Positions 33,518 through 41,878 of a stretch of 64,000 nt of DNA are shown piece after piece. The DNA is taken from contig NZ_BOVL01000017.1 in assembly GCF_019972155.1 (NCBI RefSeq), forward strand, positions 22,719 through 86,718, in the 5' to 3' direction. This stretch comes from Bradyrhizobium sp. RD5-C2 (GTDB lineage: Bacteria; Pseudomonadota; Alphaproteobacteria; Rhizobiales; Xanthobacteraceae). The notes beneath the pieces are model-generated. The model saw nothing but the letters and a program-made list of their open reading frames with translations. It made no database searches and was not told the origin of the DNA. The translations under genes were made by a program, and so were the position numbers. Position 1 is the first letter of the stretch, and each line of letters opens with the position of its first letter.

Positions 33518-33643
33518 GCTATCCCTAACTAAATCTTCTGCCAATCAAGACGTACCGACGCAAACGCCTCCGAGGCCCCCGTTGCGAACGGATTGGCTAA
33601 CTAGGCCGGTCAAGCATATCGGCCATACCAGCTGGAGAGTGAC

Positions 33644-34390
33644 ATGAGCAATCCCGTTGTCCTGATTACAGGTGCCCTTACCGGCATCGGCCGCGCCACG
33701 GCGCTCGCCTTCGCCCGCGAGGGCGCCAGCCTGGTGGTATCCGGTCGCCACGACGATGCAGGCCGTGCGCTGATCGGCGAACTCCGCTCGCACGGCGTCG
33801 AAGCCGAATTCGTCCGCGCCGATGTCCGGCGCGAGAGCGACGTTTCGGCACTGGTCGAGCAGGCGACGAAGCGGTTCGGCCAGCTCGACGTGGCGGTCAA
33901 CAACGCCGGCACGGAAGGCACGCCCGGCCCGGTGACCGAGCAAACCGCAGAAAGCTACGCGGCGACGTTCGACACCAATGTGCTCGGTGTCCTCCTGTCG
34001 ATGAAGCACGAGCTACGGGTCATGCAGCCGCAGGGCTTCGGCAGCATCGTGAACATCTCGTCGACCATGGGCAGCCGCGGCGCGCCGAATGCTTCGCTCT
34101 ACGTCGCCAGCAAACACGCTGTCGAAGGCTTGACCAAATCCGCCGCTCTGGAGGCGGCCGCCTTCGGCATTCGCATCAACGCCATCGCACCCGGTCCGAT
34201 AGAGACTGCGATGCTCGACAGGTTCACCGGCTCCGCCGATCGCAAGGCCGGGATGGTCGCGGGAATTCCGCTGAAGCGCGCGGGCCGCCCCGAGGAACTC
34301 GCGGACGCCATCCTGTTCGCGGCTTCGCGCAAGGCGTCGTTCATCACCGGCCAGATCATCAGCGTCAACGGCGGCAAGACCGCCGCGTAA
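33644..34390 (+). CDS. SDR-family oxidoreductase (3-oxoacyl-ACP reductase-like)
   Basis: The 248-residue classical short-chain dehydrogenase has the cofactor loop TGALTGIGRA (residues 8-17), NNAG (about 86-89), Ser in VNISSTMGSRG, and YVASK as the YxxxK catalytic pair. The C-terminal SFITGQIISVNGGKTAA is the usual SDR end. The Arg following the second strand (SGRHDDAGR) suggests NADP preference. It is the first gene of a three-gene set with a second SDR and a GST, divergent from a LysR gene. The substrate is unknown. Confidence 0.9.
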   Translation: MSNPVVLITGALTGIGRATALAFAREGASLVVSGRHDDAGRALIGELRSHGVEAEFVRADVRRESDVSALVEQATKRFGQLDVAVNNAGTEGTPGPVTEQTAESYAATFDTNVLGVLLSMKHELRVMQPQGFGSIVNISSTMGSRGAPNASLYVASKHAVEGLTKSAALEAAAFGIRINAIAPGPIETAMLDRFTGSADRKAGMVAGIPLKRAGRPEELADAILFAASRKASFITGQIISVNGGKTAA

Positions 34391-34426
34391 ATGTATCCCG
34401 ATAGCAATCCAACCAGGAGAACAACC

Positions 34427-35173
34427 ATGACCGATCTCGTCAGCCGAACCGCCCTCGTCACCGGTGCCTCCCGAGGTATCGGCCGCGCCACGGCCCGCGC
34501 GCTCGCTCTCGCCGGCGCCCGCGTCATCGTTCACTACGGTAATTCCGCTGAGGATGCGCACTCGCTGGTCGCGGAAATCCGCGAAGCCGGTGGGCAGGCC
34601 GATGCCGTCGGCGTCGATCTATCCGCGTCCGACGGCGCGCAGCGGCTCGCCGCCGAGGTGCGTAGGCTCGTCGTCGGCCAACTCGACATTCTGGTCGCCA
34701 ACGCAGGAGTTGCGGTGCCCGCCACCATCGAAGCGCAGACCGTCGAGGATTTCGATCGCATGTTCGCGGTCAACGTCCGCGCACCGTTCTTCCTGGTGCA
34801 GCAGTTGCTCCCGCTCATGGGGGACGGCTCCAGCATCGTGATGACGTCGTCACTGGCGGCGCGGGCCGCTGTCGGACAGTTGCCGGCGTATTCCGCCACC
34901 AAGGGCGCGATTGACACGATGGTAAGGCATTTCGCCTCGCTGCTCGGACCGCGTGGCATCCGCGTCAATGCCGTGGCACCGGGCATCATCGACACCGACA
35001 TGTCGCAATTCACCAAGACGAATGAGGGCCGCGACTACGCGCTCAAGATGCAAGCCCTGCAGCGCATCGGTCACGCCGACGACGTCGCCGACGCCGTGAC
35101 CTTTCTCGCTTCTAATTCCGCCCGCTGGGTGACCGGCGACACCATCCAGGTCGGCGGTGGCTCAAAGCTTTGA
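34427..35173 (+). CDS. SDR-family oxidoreductase (FabG-like)
   Basis: The 248-residue classical SDR has TGASRGIGRATAR at the N-terminus, NAGVA, Ser in VMTSSLAARA, YSATK as YxxxK, and VTGDTIQVGGGSKL at the C-terminus. The ATG at 34427 follows AGGAGA. It is 36 bp after another SDR gene and 16 bp before a GST gene, so all three are probably cotranscribed. It is only a distant paralog of its neighbour by eye. Confidence 0.9.
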   Translation: MTDLVSRTALVTGASRGIGRATARALALAGARVIVHYGNSAEDAHSLVAEIREAGGQADAVGVDLSASDGAQRLAAEVRRLVVGQLDILVANAGVAVPATIEAQTVEDFDRMFAVNVRAPFFLVQQLLPLMGDGSSIVMTSSLAARAAVGQLPAYSATKGAIDTMVRHFASLLGPRGIRVNAVAPGIIDTDMSQFTKTNEGRDYALKMQALQRIGHADDVADAVTFLASNSARWVTGDTIQVGGGSKL

Positions 35174-35189
35174 CTTCGGGAGATAAGTT

Positions 35190-35822
35190 ATGAGGCTCTA
35201 CCAGTCTTCCAGCTCGCCCAACTCGCGCCGCGTCAGAATCTACCTTGCGGAGAAGGGCATAACGATGCCCCTCGTGCCGGTTGACCTCGGCGCACGCGAA
35301 CAGTTCTCGGACGCCTACGCGGCAATCAACCCGCGACGCGTCGTGCCCACCCTCGTTCTTGACGACGGGACGGCCATTGCGGAAGTGCCGGCGATCGTTC
35401 GCTATCTCGAAGAAGCGTATCCGAACCCGCCGCTGCTCGGCAGTTCTCCCAAGGAGAAAGCGACCATCTCCATGTGGGAGCGCCGGATGGAGATAGAGGG
35501 CTTCGCCGCGGTGATGGAAACCGTGCGCAACGGGCTCGTCGCCCTCAAAGGGCGCGCAATCGCGGGGCCCCATGGCTACGACCAAATTCCGGAGTTGGTC
35601 GAGCGCGGCCGGCGTCGCATCGCCGACTTCTACCGCGATCTTGAGAACCGCTTAGTGGAAGTGCAATTCCTTGCTGGAGACCAGTTCAGCGTCGCCGATA
35701 TCACGGCGGTTGTCGCCATCGACTTCGCGACAAAGGCCTTGAATCTATCGATTCCGGCGGAGAGTGCTGCATCAAGGCGTTGGTACGATTCTGTGATATT
35801 GCGTCCAAGTATGAGCTCGTAG
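35190..35822 (+). CDS. Glutathione S-transferase family protein
   Basis: The 210-residue protein has the thioredoxin-like N-terminal domain (LYQSSSSPNSRRVRIYLAEK; NPRRVVPTLVLDDGTAIAEV carries the cis-Pro; then the SNAIL-like VPAIVRYLEE) and the all-helical C-terminal domain (FLAGDQFSVADITAVVAIDF). It probably conjugates or reduces an electrophile with glutathione. With two SDRs under LysR control it suggests a small detoxification or dehalogenation-type operon (inference). Confidence 0.9.
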   Translation: MRLYQSSSSPNSRRVRIYLAEKGITMPLVPVDLGAREQFSDAYAAINPRRVVPTLVLDDGTAIAEVPAIVRYLEEAYPNPPLLGSSPKEKATISMWERRMEIEGFAAVMETVRNGLVALKGRAIAGPHGYDQIPELVERGRRRIADFYRDLENRLVEVQFLAGDQFSVADITAVVAIDFATKALNLSIPAESAASRRWYDSVILRPSMSS

Positions 35823-35967
35823 AGGCAAGAACGGTATCCGACACCGATACGCAGGTCCTCATGACTGGGTCCGCATTTGGCCCAAGGCCGACATGCAGCG
35901 ATGTCGGTTTCGACGTCAGCTTCCGAGATCGAAGTGGACGTGACGAATCTATGAGTACAGGCCCTAA

Positions 35968-36876
35968 CTACGCCCGCGCCGGCGCGTCCGCGAGCGCGCT
36001 CAACGCGATGCCGCCGACGATCAGCGCCGCGGCGATCGCGAGCGACAGATCGATCGGCTCGCCGAGCAGCAATGCCGCGGTCACGATGCCGACGATCGGC
36101 GTCCCCGTCGTGCCGAGCGAGGTCGTCAGCGCCGGCAGGCTCTTGTTGACCATGGACATCGCCCAATAGGCCAGCGCCGTGCCGATGAATCCGGAATAGA
36201 GAAACAGCAGCACGAGGTGCGGCGACCATGTCACCGTGGGCACGCCCTCGGTGACCAGCGCCGTCGTGGTCAGCACCAGCGTCGCGACCAGCACCTGCCA
36301 CAGCAACAGCTGCAACGGCGTCGCGACCCATCGATGCGAGCGGATGTAGATGATGTTGGCGGCCCAGCAGATCGCGGCGAGGATGATCATGCCGGCGCCG
36401 GCGATGACGTGCAGATTGCTCCAGTCCAGCGACGCCGGGTTGAGGATCACGCAGAGGCCCGCGAGCCCCAGCGCGACACCGACCAGCTTGAGCGCGCCGA
36501 GGCGTTCGGTTCGCCCGGCGCCGGCGGCAAGCGCGACCCACAGCGGCGTGGTGTAGCCGAGCACGATGCCCTTGCTGGCCGGCAGATAGCGCAGGCCGGC
36601 GGCGACCAGTGTCGAGAAGAACGTCATGTGCAAGAGCGCGACGCTGAGCACGACAGGAACATCAGCGATCCGCGGGATGATCAAATTGCCGCTGGCCCGC
36701 AGGATCACCAGCAGGGCGACCAGCGCGACCCAGCTGCGGATCGATGCGGTCCACAGCGGCGGCACCGACACGACCAGCGATTTCGTCACCGACCAGTTGA
36801 TGCCCCAGGCCAGCACCACGACGATGAACAGGGCGGTGGCCTTGGCAGGGGAGAGTGATTGGTTCACGGGCGGCAT
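35968..36876 (-). CDS. EamA/DMT-family transporter
   Basis: The 302-residue protein has ten hydrophobic segments in two homologous EamA halves. The first begins LFIVVVLAWGINWSVTKSL and the second contains AAICWAANIIYIRSHRW. The ATG at 36876 (GCAAGG upstream) replaces a much longer open frame running into the divergent gene. It is divergent from a MocR regulator, the common arrangement for amino-acid or drug-type exporters controlled by MocR-like proteins. The exported solute is unknown. Confidence 0.88.
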   Translation of the reverse strand: MPPVNQSLSPAKATALFIVVVLAWGINWSVTKSLVVSVPPLWTASIRSWVALVALLVILRASGNLIIPRIADVPVVLSVALLHMTFFSTLVAAGLRYLPASKGIVLGYTTPLWVALAAGAGRTERLGALKLVGVALGLAGLCVILNPASLDWSNLHVIAGAGMIILAAICWAANIIYIRSHRWVATPLQLLLWQVLVATLVLTTTALVTEGVPTVTWSPHLVLLFLYSGFIGTALAYWAMSMVNKSLPALTTSLGTTGTPIVGIVTAALLLGEPIDLSLAIAAALIVGGIALSALADAPARA

Positions 36877-36911
36877 CCTTGCAGGCGATACCGCTTCTGA
36901 ATAGGATCGCG

Positions 36912-36959
36912 CTGGCTCTCTCGAAAGAGCCAGATTTGACAGATCAAAGGAGCCAGATT
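36912..36959. promoter_or_regulatory. Inverted plus direct repeats between EamA and MocR genes
   Basis: CTGGCTCT (36912-36919) and AGAGCCAG (36926-36933) are perfect 8-bp arms. A further directly repeated half-site, GGAGCCAGATT, lies at 36949-36959 and matches AGAGCCAGATT (36926-36936) at a 23-bp interval. MocR-type regulators bind such paired half sites. The last copy overlaps the ribosome site and TTG start of mocR, suggesting autorepression. Confidence 0.6.
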
Positions 36960-38415
36960 GATCCTTGCCGAATTGCTCGCGCTGAAGCGTGCCGATGATG
37001 CCGGGCTGACCGCGCAGCTGACGCAGCAGCTGCGCGGACTGATGGCAAGCGGCCGGATCAGGAGCGGGGCCGTGCTGCCATCGAGCCGCACCCTTGCGGC
37101 CGAGCTCGACGTGTCGCGCAACACCGTCACGCACGCCTACGAGCAGCTCGCGGCCGAGGGATATCTGCGCGTCGCCGCGCGGCGGCGGCCGGTGGTGTCA
37201 GACGATATTGAGGCGCGCTTCGCCAGGGCGGTGCCGGCGCCGCGGCGCGATGCCGCCCGCAAGCCGCTGCTGTCGCCCTGGGCCTTGCAGCTCTCGGGCA
37301 CGGATTGGCCGCTGTCCTACCAGGCCGATTTCCGGCCGCTGCGTCCCGGGCTCGCGGATGCGCGCGAGTTTCCACACGAGATCTGGGCGCGCTGCCTGCG
37401 CCGCAGCGCATTGCGCCGCCGCTTCAACGATCAGACCGTGATCAACCGGCCGAGCCTGCGCGAGGCGTTGCGCGATTATCTCGAAATCAGCCGCGGCGTG
37501 CGTGCCGAGGCCGACCAGATCCTGATCCTGCCGACGGCGCAGGCGGCGCTGACGCTGATCGCCGCGACCACTATTGTTACCGGTGATGCGGTGTGGACCG
37601 AAGATCCCGGCTATCCCGGCGCCGCGGCGGCGTTTCGCGCGGCGGGTGCCGACGTCGTCGGCGTCAGGCTCGATCAATGGGGCATGATGCGGACGCGCGA
37701 GGCGCGCGCGCCGAAGCTCATCTTCACGACGCCCTCGCATCAGCATCCGACCGGGCGGCTGATGCCGGTGGCACGCCGCACCGAGCTGCTGGCGGCGGCC
37801 GAGCCCGGCAAGACCTGGATCGTCGAGGACGATTACGACGGCGAGTTTCATTATGACAGCCGCCCGATGCCGGCCCTGCAAGGGCTCGATCGCGAGGGAC
37901 GCGTGCTCTATCTCGGCACCTTCGCCAAGGCGACGACCGCCGATATCCGCATCGGTTATCTGGTGGTGCCGCCACAACTGGCGCGGACGATGGAGATCGC
38001 GCAGCGCCACCTCGGGCTGATGGCCTCCGTGCACGTCCAGGAGGCGCTGGCCGGCTTCATGGGCGACGGGCACTTCCTGGCGCATGTCAGGCGGATGCGG
38101 CGCATCTATCGCGCGCGCCGCGATCACCTCGCGGCGGCGCTGGCGCGGCACCTCGAACCAGTGCTCACGGCCGAGGTCCCGCCGGGCGGCATGCAGCTGA
38201 TCGCGCGTTTCAGGGATGGCGCCCCGGACCGGAGCGCCGTGGCGCGACTGGTCGCCGCCGGGGTCGAGGTGCGCGCGCTGTCGAGTCTCGCACTGGAGCG
38301 GCCGCACGACCACGGCCTGTTGCTCGGCTTCGCCGCCTGGCGCGAGAGCGAGATCGGCGCCGCGGTCCGGATCATGGCGAACTGCCTGACCGGCAAGCGC
38401 CCGGCGCGTGGGTAG
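36958..38415 (+). CDS. MocR-type regulator (GntR HTH fused to aminotransferase-like PLP domain)
   Basis: The 485-residue protein has a GntR winged HTH at residues 15-75 (LRGLMASGRIRSGAVLPSSR, VSRNTVTHAYEQLAAEGYL). A long linker leads to a class I aminotransferase-like domain with DPGYPGAAAAF, TTPSHQHPTGRLMP, VEDDYDGEFHYD and the lysine loop YLGTFAKATT. The start is read as the TTG at 36958 because AAAGGAG sits at the right distance and the HTH needs these residues. It is divergent from the EamA transporter it likely controls, with PLP or an amino compound as effector. Confidence 0.9.
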   Translation: MILAELLALKRADDAGLTAQLTQQLRGLMASGRIRSGAVLPSSRTLAAELDVSRNTVTHAYEQLAAEGYLRVAARRRPVVSDDIEARFARAVPAPRRDAARKPLLSPWALQLSGTDWPLSYQADFRPLRPGLADAREFPHEIWARCLRRSALRRRFNDQTVINRPSLREALRDYLEISRGVRAEADQILILPTAQAALTLIAATTIVTGDAVWTEDPGYPGAAAAFRAAGADVVGVRLDQWGMMRTREARAPKLIFTTPSHQHPTGRLMPVARRTELLAAAEPGKTWIVEDDYDGEFHYDSRPMPALQGLDREGRVLYLGTFAKATTADIRIGYLVVPPQLARTMEIAQRHLGLMASVHVQEALAGFMGDGHFLAHVRRMRRIYRARRDHLAAALARHLEPVLTAEVPPGGMQLIARFRDGAPDRSAVARLVAAGVEVRALSSLALERPHDHGLLLGFAAWRESEIGAAVRIMANCLTGKRPARG

Positions 38416-38546
38416 AGAGGCATGCATAATTTCGGAATAATAGAAGAATACCCCTGAGTTGCCCGACATGTCAAGTCGCCTTGTCGAACGCCGCTGGCCG
38501 CCGGCTACTGTGCATGGGGTTGTTTTCGATATTTTCAGTGCGCCCC

Positions 38547-39767
38547 TTACTCCGCCGCCTTGGTGACGATCCGCACCTCCGACGTCAGCGTCTTGTGCAC
38601 CGGGCACTTGTCGGCGATCTCCATCAGCCGCTTGCGCTGGTCAGGATCGAGGTCGCCCTCGATCCTGATGACGCGATCGATCTGGTCGAGCATGCCCTCG
38701 CGCGTCTCGCACTCCTCGCAATCCTTGGCGTAGATCTTGTTGTGCTGGAGCGTGACGGTGATGCGATCGACCGGCAGCGACTTGCGGTCGGCATACATCC
38801 GCATCGTCATCGAGGTGCAGGCGCCGAGACCCGTGAGCAGGAAATCGTAAGGCCCGGGGCCGGTGTCATCGCCGCCGACCGCGACCGGCTCGTCGGCGAT
38901 CAACCGGTGCGGACCGGTGGTGACGATCTGCTGGAACTTGCCGTTGCGGGTCTCCTGCACCACGACGTTGCGCGGCGCGCTGCCGGCATCGGCCACCGGC
39001 TGTGGCGCGAGGTCGACGTAGCGCTCCGCCCAGGCGCCGATCACGTCGGCGACATAGGCGGCATCCTGCTTGCCGCTCAGCAGATGATCGGCGCCCGCAA
39101 GCGAGACGAAGCTCTTCGGGTGCTTGGCCGCGATGAAGATGTTGGTGGCGTTGTCGATGCCGACGGTGTCGTCGGTCGGCGAGTGCATGACCAGCAGCGC
39201 CTTGTGCAGCTGCTTGACCTGCGCCATCAAATTCTGCTCCGCGACGTCGTCGAGGAATTCGCGCTTGATGCGGAACGGGCGGCCGGCGAGCGACACTTCG
39301 CCTTCACCCTGCGCGCGGATGTCCTCGATCCGGTCCTTGAAGAAATGCGTGACATGGACGGGATCGGACGGCGCGGCGATGGTCGCGACCGCCTTCGCCT
39401 CGGGAATCCGGCCTGCGGCCGCGAGGATCGCGGCGCCGCCGAGGCTGTGGCCGATCAGGATCGCGGGCGCCTCGCGGGTTTCGCGCAGATGGTCGGCGGC
39501 GCGGACCAGATCGGCGACGTTCGATGTGAACGTCGAATTGGCGAAATCGCCTTCGCTGGAGCCGAGGCCCGTGAAGTCGAACCGCAGTGTGGCAATACCC
39601 TTGGCGGCGAGGGCAACCGCGATGCGCTTGGCCGCCAGCACGTCCTTGCCGCAGGTGAAGCAATGCGCGAACAGCGCATAGGCCTTGATCGGGCCATCAG
39701 GCGTATCAAGCGCGGCGGCAAGCTGATGGCCGCCCACACCGGTGAATTGAAAGCGTTCATGCGGCAC
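38547..39767 (-). CDS. Bifunctional alpha/beta hydrolase - OsmC fusion protein
   Basis: The 406-residue fusion has two parts. Residues 1-260 are an alpha/beta hydrolase with elbow GHSLGG, acid in HSPTDDTVG and base in GADHLL. Residues about 270-406 are an OsmC/Ohr-type peroxidase-like domain with both cysteines, LGACTSMTMRMY and DKCPVHKTL. OsmC proteins reduce organic hydroperoxides. The fused hydrolase may release the peroxidised acyl group. It is the last gene of a - strand operon behind a sulfite-oxidase-like gene (28 bp gap). Confidence 0.9.
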   Translation of the reverse strand: MPHERFQFTGVGGHQLAAALDTPDGPIKAYALFAHCFTCGKDVLAAKRIAVALAAKGIATLRFDFTGLGSSEGDFANSTFTSNVADLVRAADHLRETREAPAILIGHSLGGAAILAAAGRIPEAKAVATIAAPSDPVHVTHFFKDRIEDIRAQGEGEVSLAGRPFRIKREFLDDVAEQNLMAQVKQLHKALLVMHSPTDDTVGIDNATNIFIAAKHPKSFVSLAGADHLLSGKQDAAYVADVIGAWAERYVDLAPQPVADAGSAPRNVVVQETRNGKFQQIVTTGPHRLIADEPVAVGGDDTGPGPYDFLLTGLGACTSMTMRMYADRKSLPVDRITVTLQHNKIYAKDCEECETREGMLDQIDRVIRIEGDLDPDQRKRLMEIADKCPVHKTLTSEVRIVTKAAE

Positions 39768-39795
39768 GGGCAGGCTCCATCATTGTGTTGATCGG

Positions 39796-40458
39796 TCAGT
39801 CGCCAGAATAGCGCTGTTCGGTCCAGGGATCACCGCGATTGTGATAGCCGCGCACCTCCCAGAAGCCGGGCGCATCTTCGGTCAGGAATTCGATGCGCTG
39901 CAGCCACTTCGCGCTCTTCCAGAAATAGAGATGCGGCACCACCAGCCGCACCGGGCCGCCATGCTCCTGCTCCAGCGGCTTGCCCGACCAGCTATGGGCG
40001 AGCAGCGCGTCCTCGGCGGCGAAATCCTCGAGCGACAGGTTCGTCGTATAACCGTCATACGAATGCAGCGCGACGAAGCGGGCGTCATCGCGCGGCCGGC
40101 AGGCGGCGAGCAGGTCGCGGGTCGAAAGCCCCTCCCATTGATTGTCGTAGCGCGACCAGGTGGTGACGCAGTGGATGTCGGAGACGAATTGGGTCTGCGG
40201 CTGCGCCGCGAATTGCGGCCAGGTCCAGTAGATCGTCTGCTCGACCGCGCCGTAGACGTCGAGCCGCCAGCGCTCCCGCGTCACGTTCGGCATCAATCCG
40301 AGATCGAGCACCGGCCAGTCGGCCGTCAGATGCTGTCCCGGCGGCAGGCGCTGCTCGTCCGGCCGGGTGATCCTGCCGGTGAGGAATTTGCCCTCGCGCG
40401 CCCAGCGCTGCTTGCTGCGCGTCAGCTTGCTCTCGGGTGGCTCGGCGTCGTCGGTCAT
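39796..40458 (-). CDS. Sulfite oxidase-like molybdopterin oxidoreductase
   Basis: The 220-residue SUOX-fold protein is made of the Mo-cofactor domain only. The molybdenum-ligand cysteine is in DIHCVTTWSRYDN (Cys97), followed by VALHSYDGYTTNLSLED and GGPVRLVVPHLYFWKSAKWL. It has no signal peptide, haem domain or dimerisation domain, so it is a short cytosolic member whose electron partner is unknown. It ends 28 bp before the hydrolase-OsmC gene and starts 13 bp after the MFS gene. Confidence 0.9.
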   Translation of the reverse strand: MTDDAEPPESKLTRSKQRWAREGKFLTGRITRPDEQRLPPGQHLTADWPVLDLGLMPNVTRERWRLDVYGAVEQTIYWTWPQFAAQPQTQFVSDIHCVTTWSRYDNQWEGLSTRDLLAACRPRDDARFVALHSYDGYTTNLSLEDFAAEDALLAHSWSGKPLEQEHGGPVRLVVPHLYFWKSAKWLQRIEFLTEDAPGFWEVRGYHNRGDPWTEQRYSGD

Positions 40459-40471
40459 CGGCGTTGCGCCA

Positions 40472-41794
40472 TCATTCGTGGCGCTGCATCGCGGAATCGT
40501 GCTTGGTGTCGCGCATGGTCGAGTAGATCAGGAGCGACAGGAAGATCATGCCGCTGAGATAATAATAGAACCAGTCTTCATGCCCGATGCTCTTGAAATA
40601 GAGCGCGACCGCAGGCGCGGTGCCGCCGAAGATCGATACCGTGATGGCGTAGGGCAGGCCGACGCCGAGCGCACGGACATTGGTCGGGAACAGCTCAGCC
40701 TTCACGATCGCATTGATCGAGGTGTAGCCGGCGACGAAGATCCAGGCGCTGCAGATCAGAAGGAAAGCGATGAAGGGCGACTTGGTCTCCTTCAGAGCAG
40801 TCAGGATCGGGATCGTCGCCAGCGTGCCGACGACGCCGAAAAAGATCAAAAGCGGCTTGCGGCCGATGCGGTCGGACAGCGCGCCATAGATCGGCTGCAG
40901 GAAGGTCGCGAAGATCAGCGAGCCGAAGATCACGAAGGTGGTCTGGTCCTCGGTGAGGCCGACCGACAGTTTCACGAAGGTCTGCATGTAGGTGGTGAAG
41001 GTATAGAACGCCGCGGTGCCGCCGGCGGTCAGGCCAACCACCAGCAGCAATTCGCGGGGATAGTTCAGGAGGCCGACGATCGAGCCGGTCGGCTTGGAGA
41101 CCTTCTTGGCCTCCTCGAACGCCTCGGTCTCGTGCAGGCCGCGCCGCATCACCGCCGCGAAGATCGCGAGCATGGCGCCGATCACGAACGGAATCCGCCA
41201 GCCCCAGGCCTTCAACTCGTCCGGGGTCAGGAACACCTTTTGCAGCAACAGCAGCACGATGATCGCGGTGAGCTGGCCGCCGATCAGCGTGACGTACTGG
41301 AAGCTAGAATAGAAGCCGCGATGCTTGGCGTCGGCGACCTCGCTGAGATAAGTGGCGCTGGCGCCGTATTCGCCGCCGAGGCTCAGGCCCTCGATGATGC
41401 GGGCGAGCGCCAGGATCGTCGGTGCGGCAATGCCGATCGTGGCATAGGTCGGCGTCACCGCGATGATCAGCGAGCCGAAGCACATGCAGACCACCGAGAG
41501 CGTCAGCGACAGCCGCCGGCCGTAGCGGTCGGCGATGTAGCCGAACAGCCAGCCGCCGAGCGGGCGCATCAGGAAGGTCGCGGCAAACAGCACGGCGGCA
41601 TTGAGCTGCTGCACCACCGGATCGCTGTGCGGGAAGAACGCCGGCGCGAAATACAGTGCGAACGCGGTGTAGGCGTAGAAATCGTACCATTCGACGAGAT
41701 TGCCGACCGAGCCGATGAAGATCGCCTTGACCCGCCGCTCGACGTCATGGATGTCGAGATGGTCGCTCGCGGATTGAGCGGTTTGTTCGGACAT
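40472..41794 (-). CDS. MFS transporter, metabolite:H+ symporter (alpha-ketoglutarate/proline permease-like)
   Basis: The 440-residue protein has 12 predicted membrane segments. It has the MHS-family N-terminus (KAIFIGSVGNLVEWYDFYAY) and the loop motif GWLFGYIADRYGRRLSLTLS between helices 2 and 3, then EGLSLGGEYGASATYLSEV. These are typical of KgtP/ProP-like organic-acid importers. It lies 84 bp downstream of the P450 gene and 13 bp upstream of the sulfite-oxidase-like gene, so the substrate may feed the P450 or be its product (inference). Confidence 0.9.
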   Translation of the reverse strand: MSEQTAQSASDHLDIHDVERRVKAIFIGSVGNLVEWYDFYAYTAFALYFAPAFFPHSDPVVQQLNAAVLFAATFLMRPLGGWLFGYIADRYGRRLSLTLSVVCMCFGSLIIAVTPTYATIGIAAPTILALARIIEGLSLGGEYGASATYLSEVADAKHRGFYSSFQYVTLIGGQLTAIIVLLLLQKVFLTPDELKAWGWRIPFVIGAMLAIFAAVMRRGLHETEAFEEAKKVSKPTGSIVGLLNYPRELLLVVGLTAGGTAAFYTFTTYMQTFVKLSVGLTEDQTTFVIFGSLIFATFLQPIYGALSDRIGRKPLLIFFGVVGTLATIPILTALKETKSPFIAFLLICSAWIFVAGYTSINAIVKAELFPTNVRALGVGLPYAITVSIFGGTAPAVALYFKSIGHEDWFYYYLSGMIFLSLLIYSTMRDTKHDSAMQRHE

Positions 41795-41878
41795 TGGCAG
41801 GCCTCCCCGGATTCTCTGGCGCGATTCCGGGGCAACTATCGCATTTGCGTGGTGCGATGTAACTGCTGTCCTGTTCCT

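Noticed and set aside
38447..38530. Stretch after the MocR gene that recalls a dispersed Bradyrhizobium intergenic sequence (TTGCCCGACATGTCAA ... CTACTGTGCATGGGGTTG)
   Set aside because: No second copy occurs in this window and no inverted ends are visible, so it cannot be supported as a repeat from the sequence alone.
24822..39802. Identical 15-mer TTGATCGGTCAGTCG at 24822-24836 and 39788-39802, possible shared TetR site
   Set aside because: About two such chance matches are expected in 64 kb, and the second copy lies partly in the coding end of the sulfite-oxidase-like gene.
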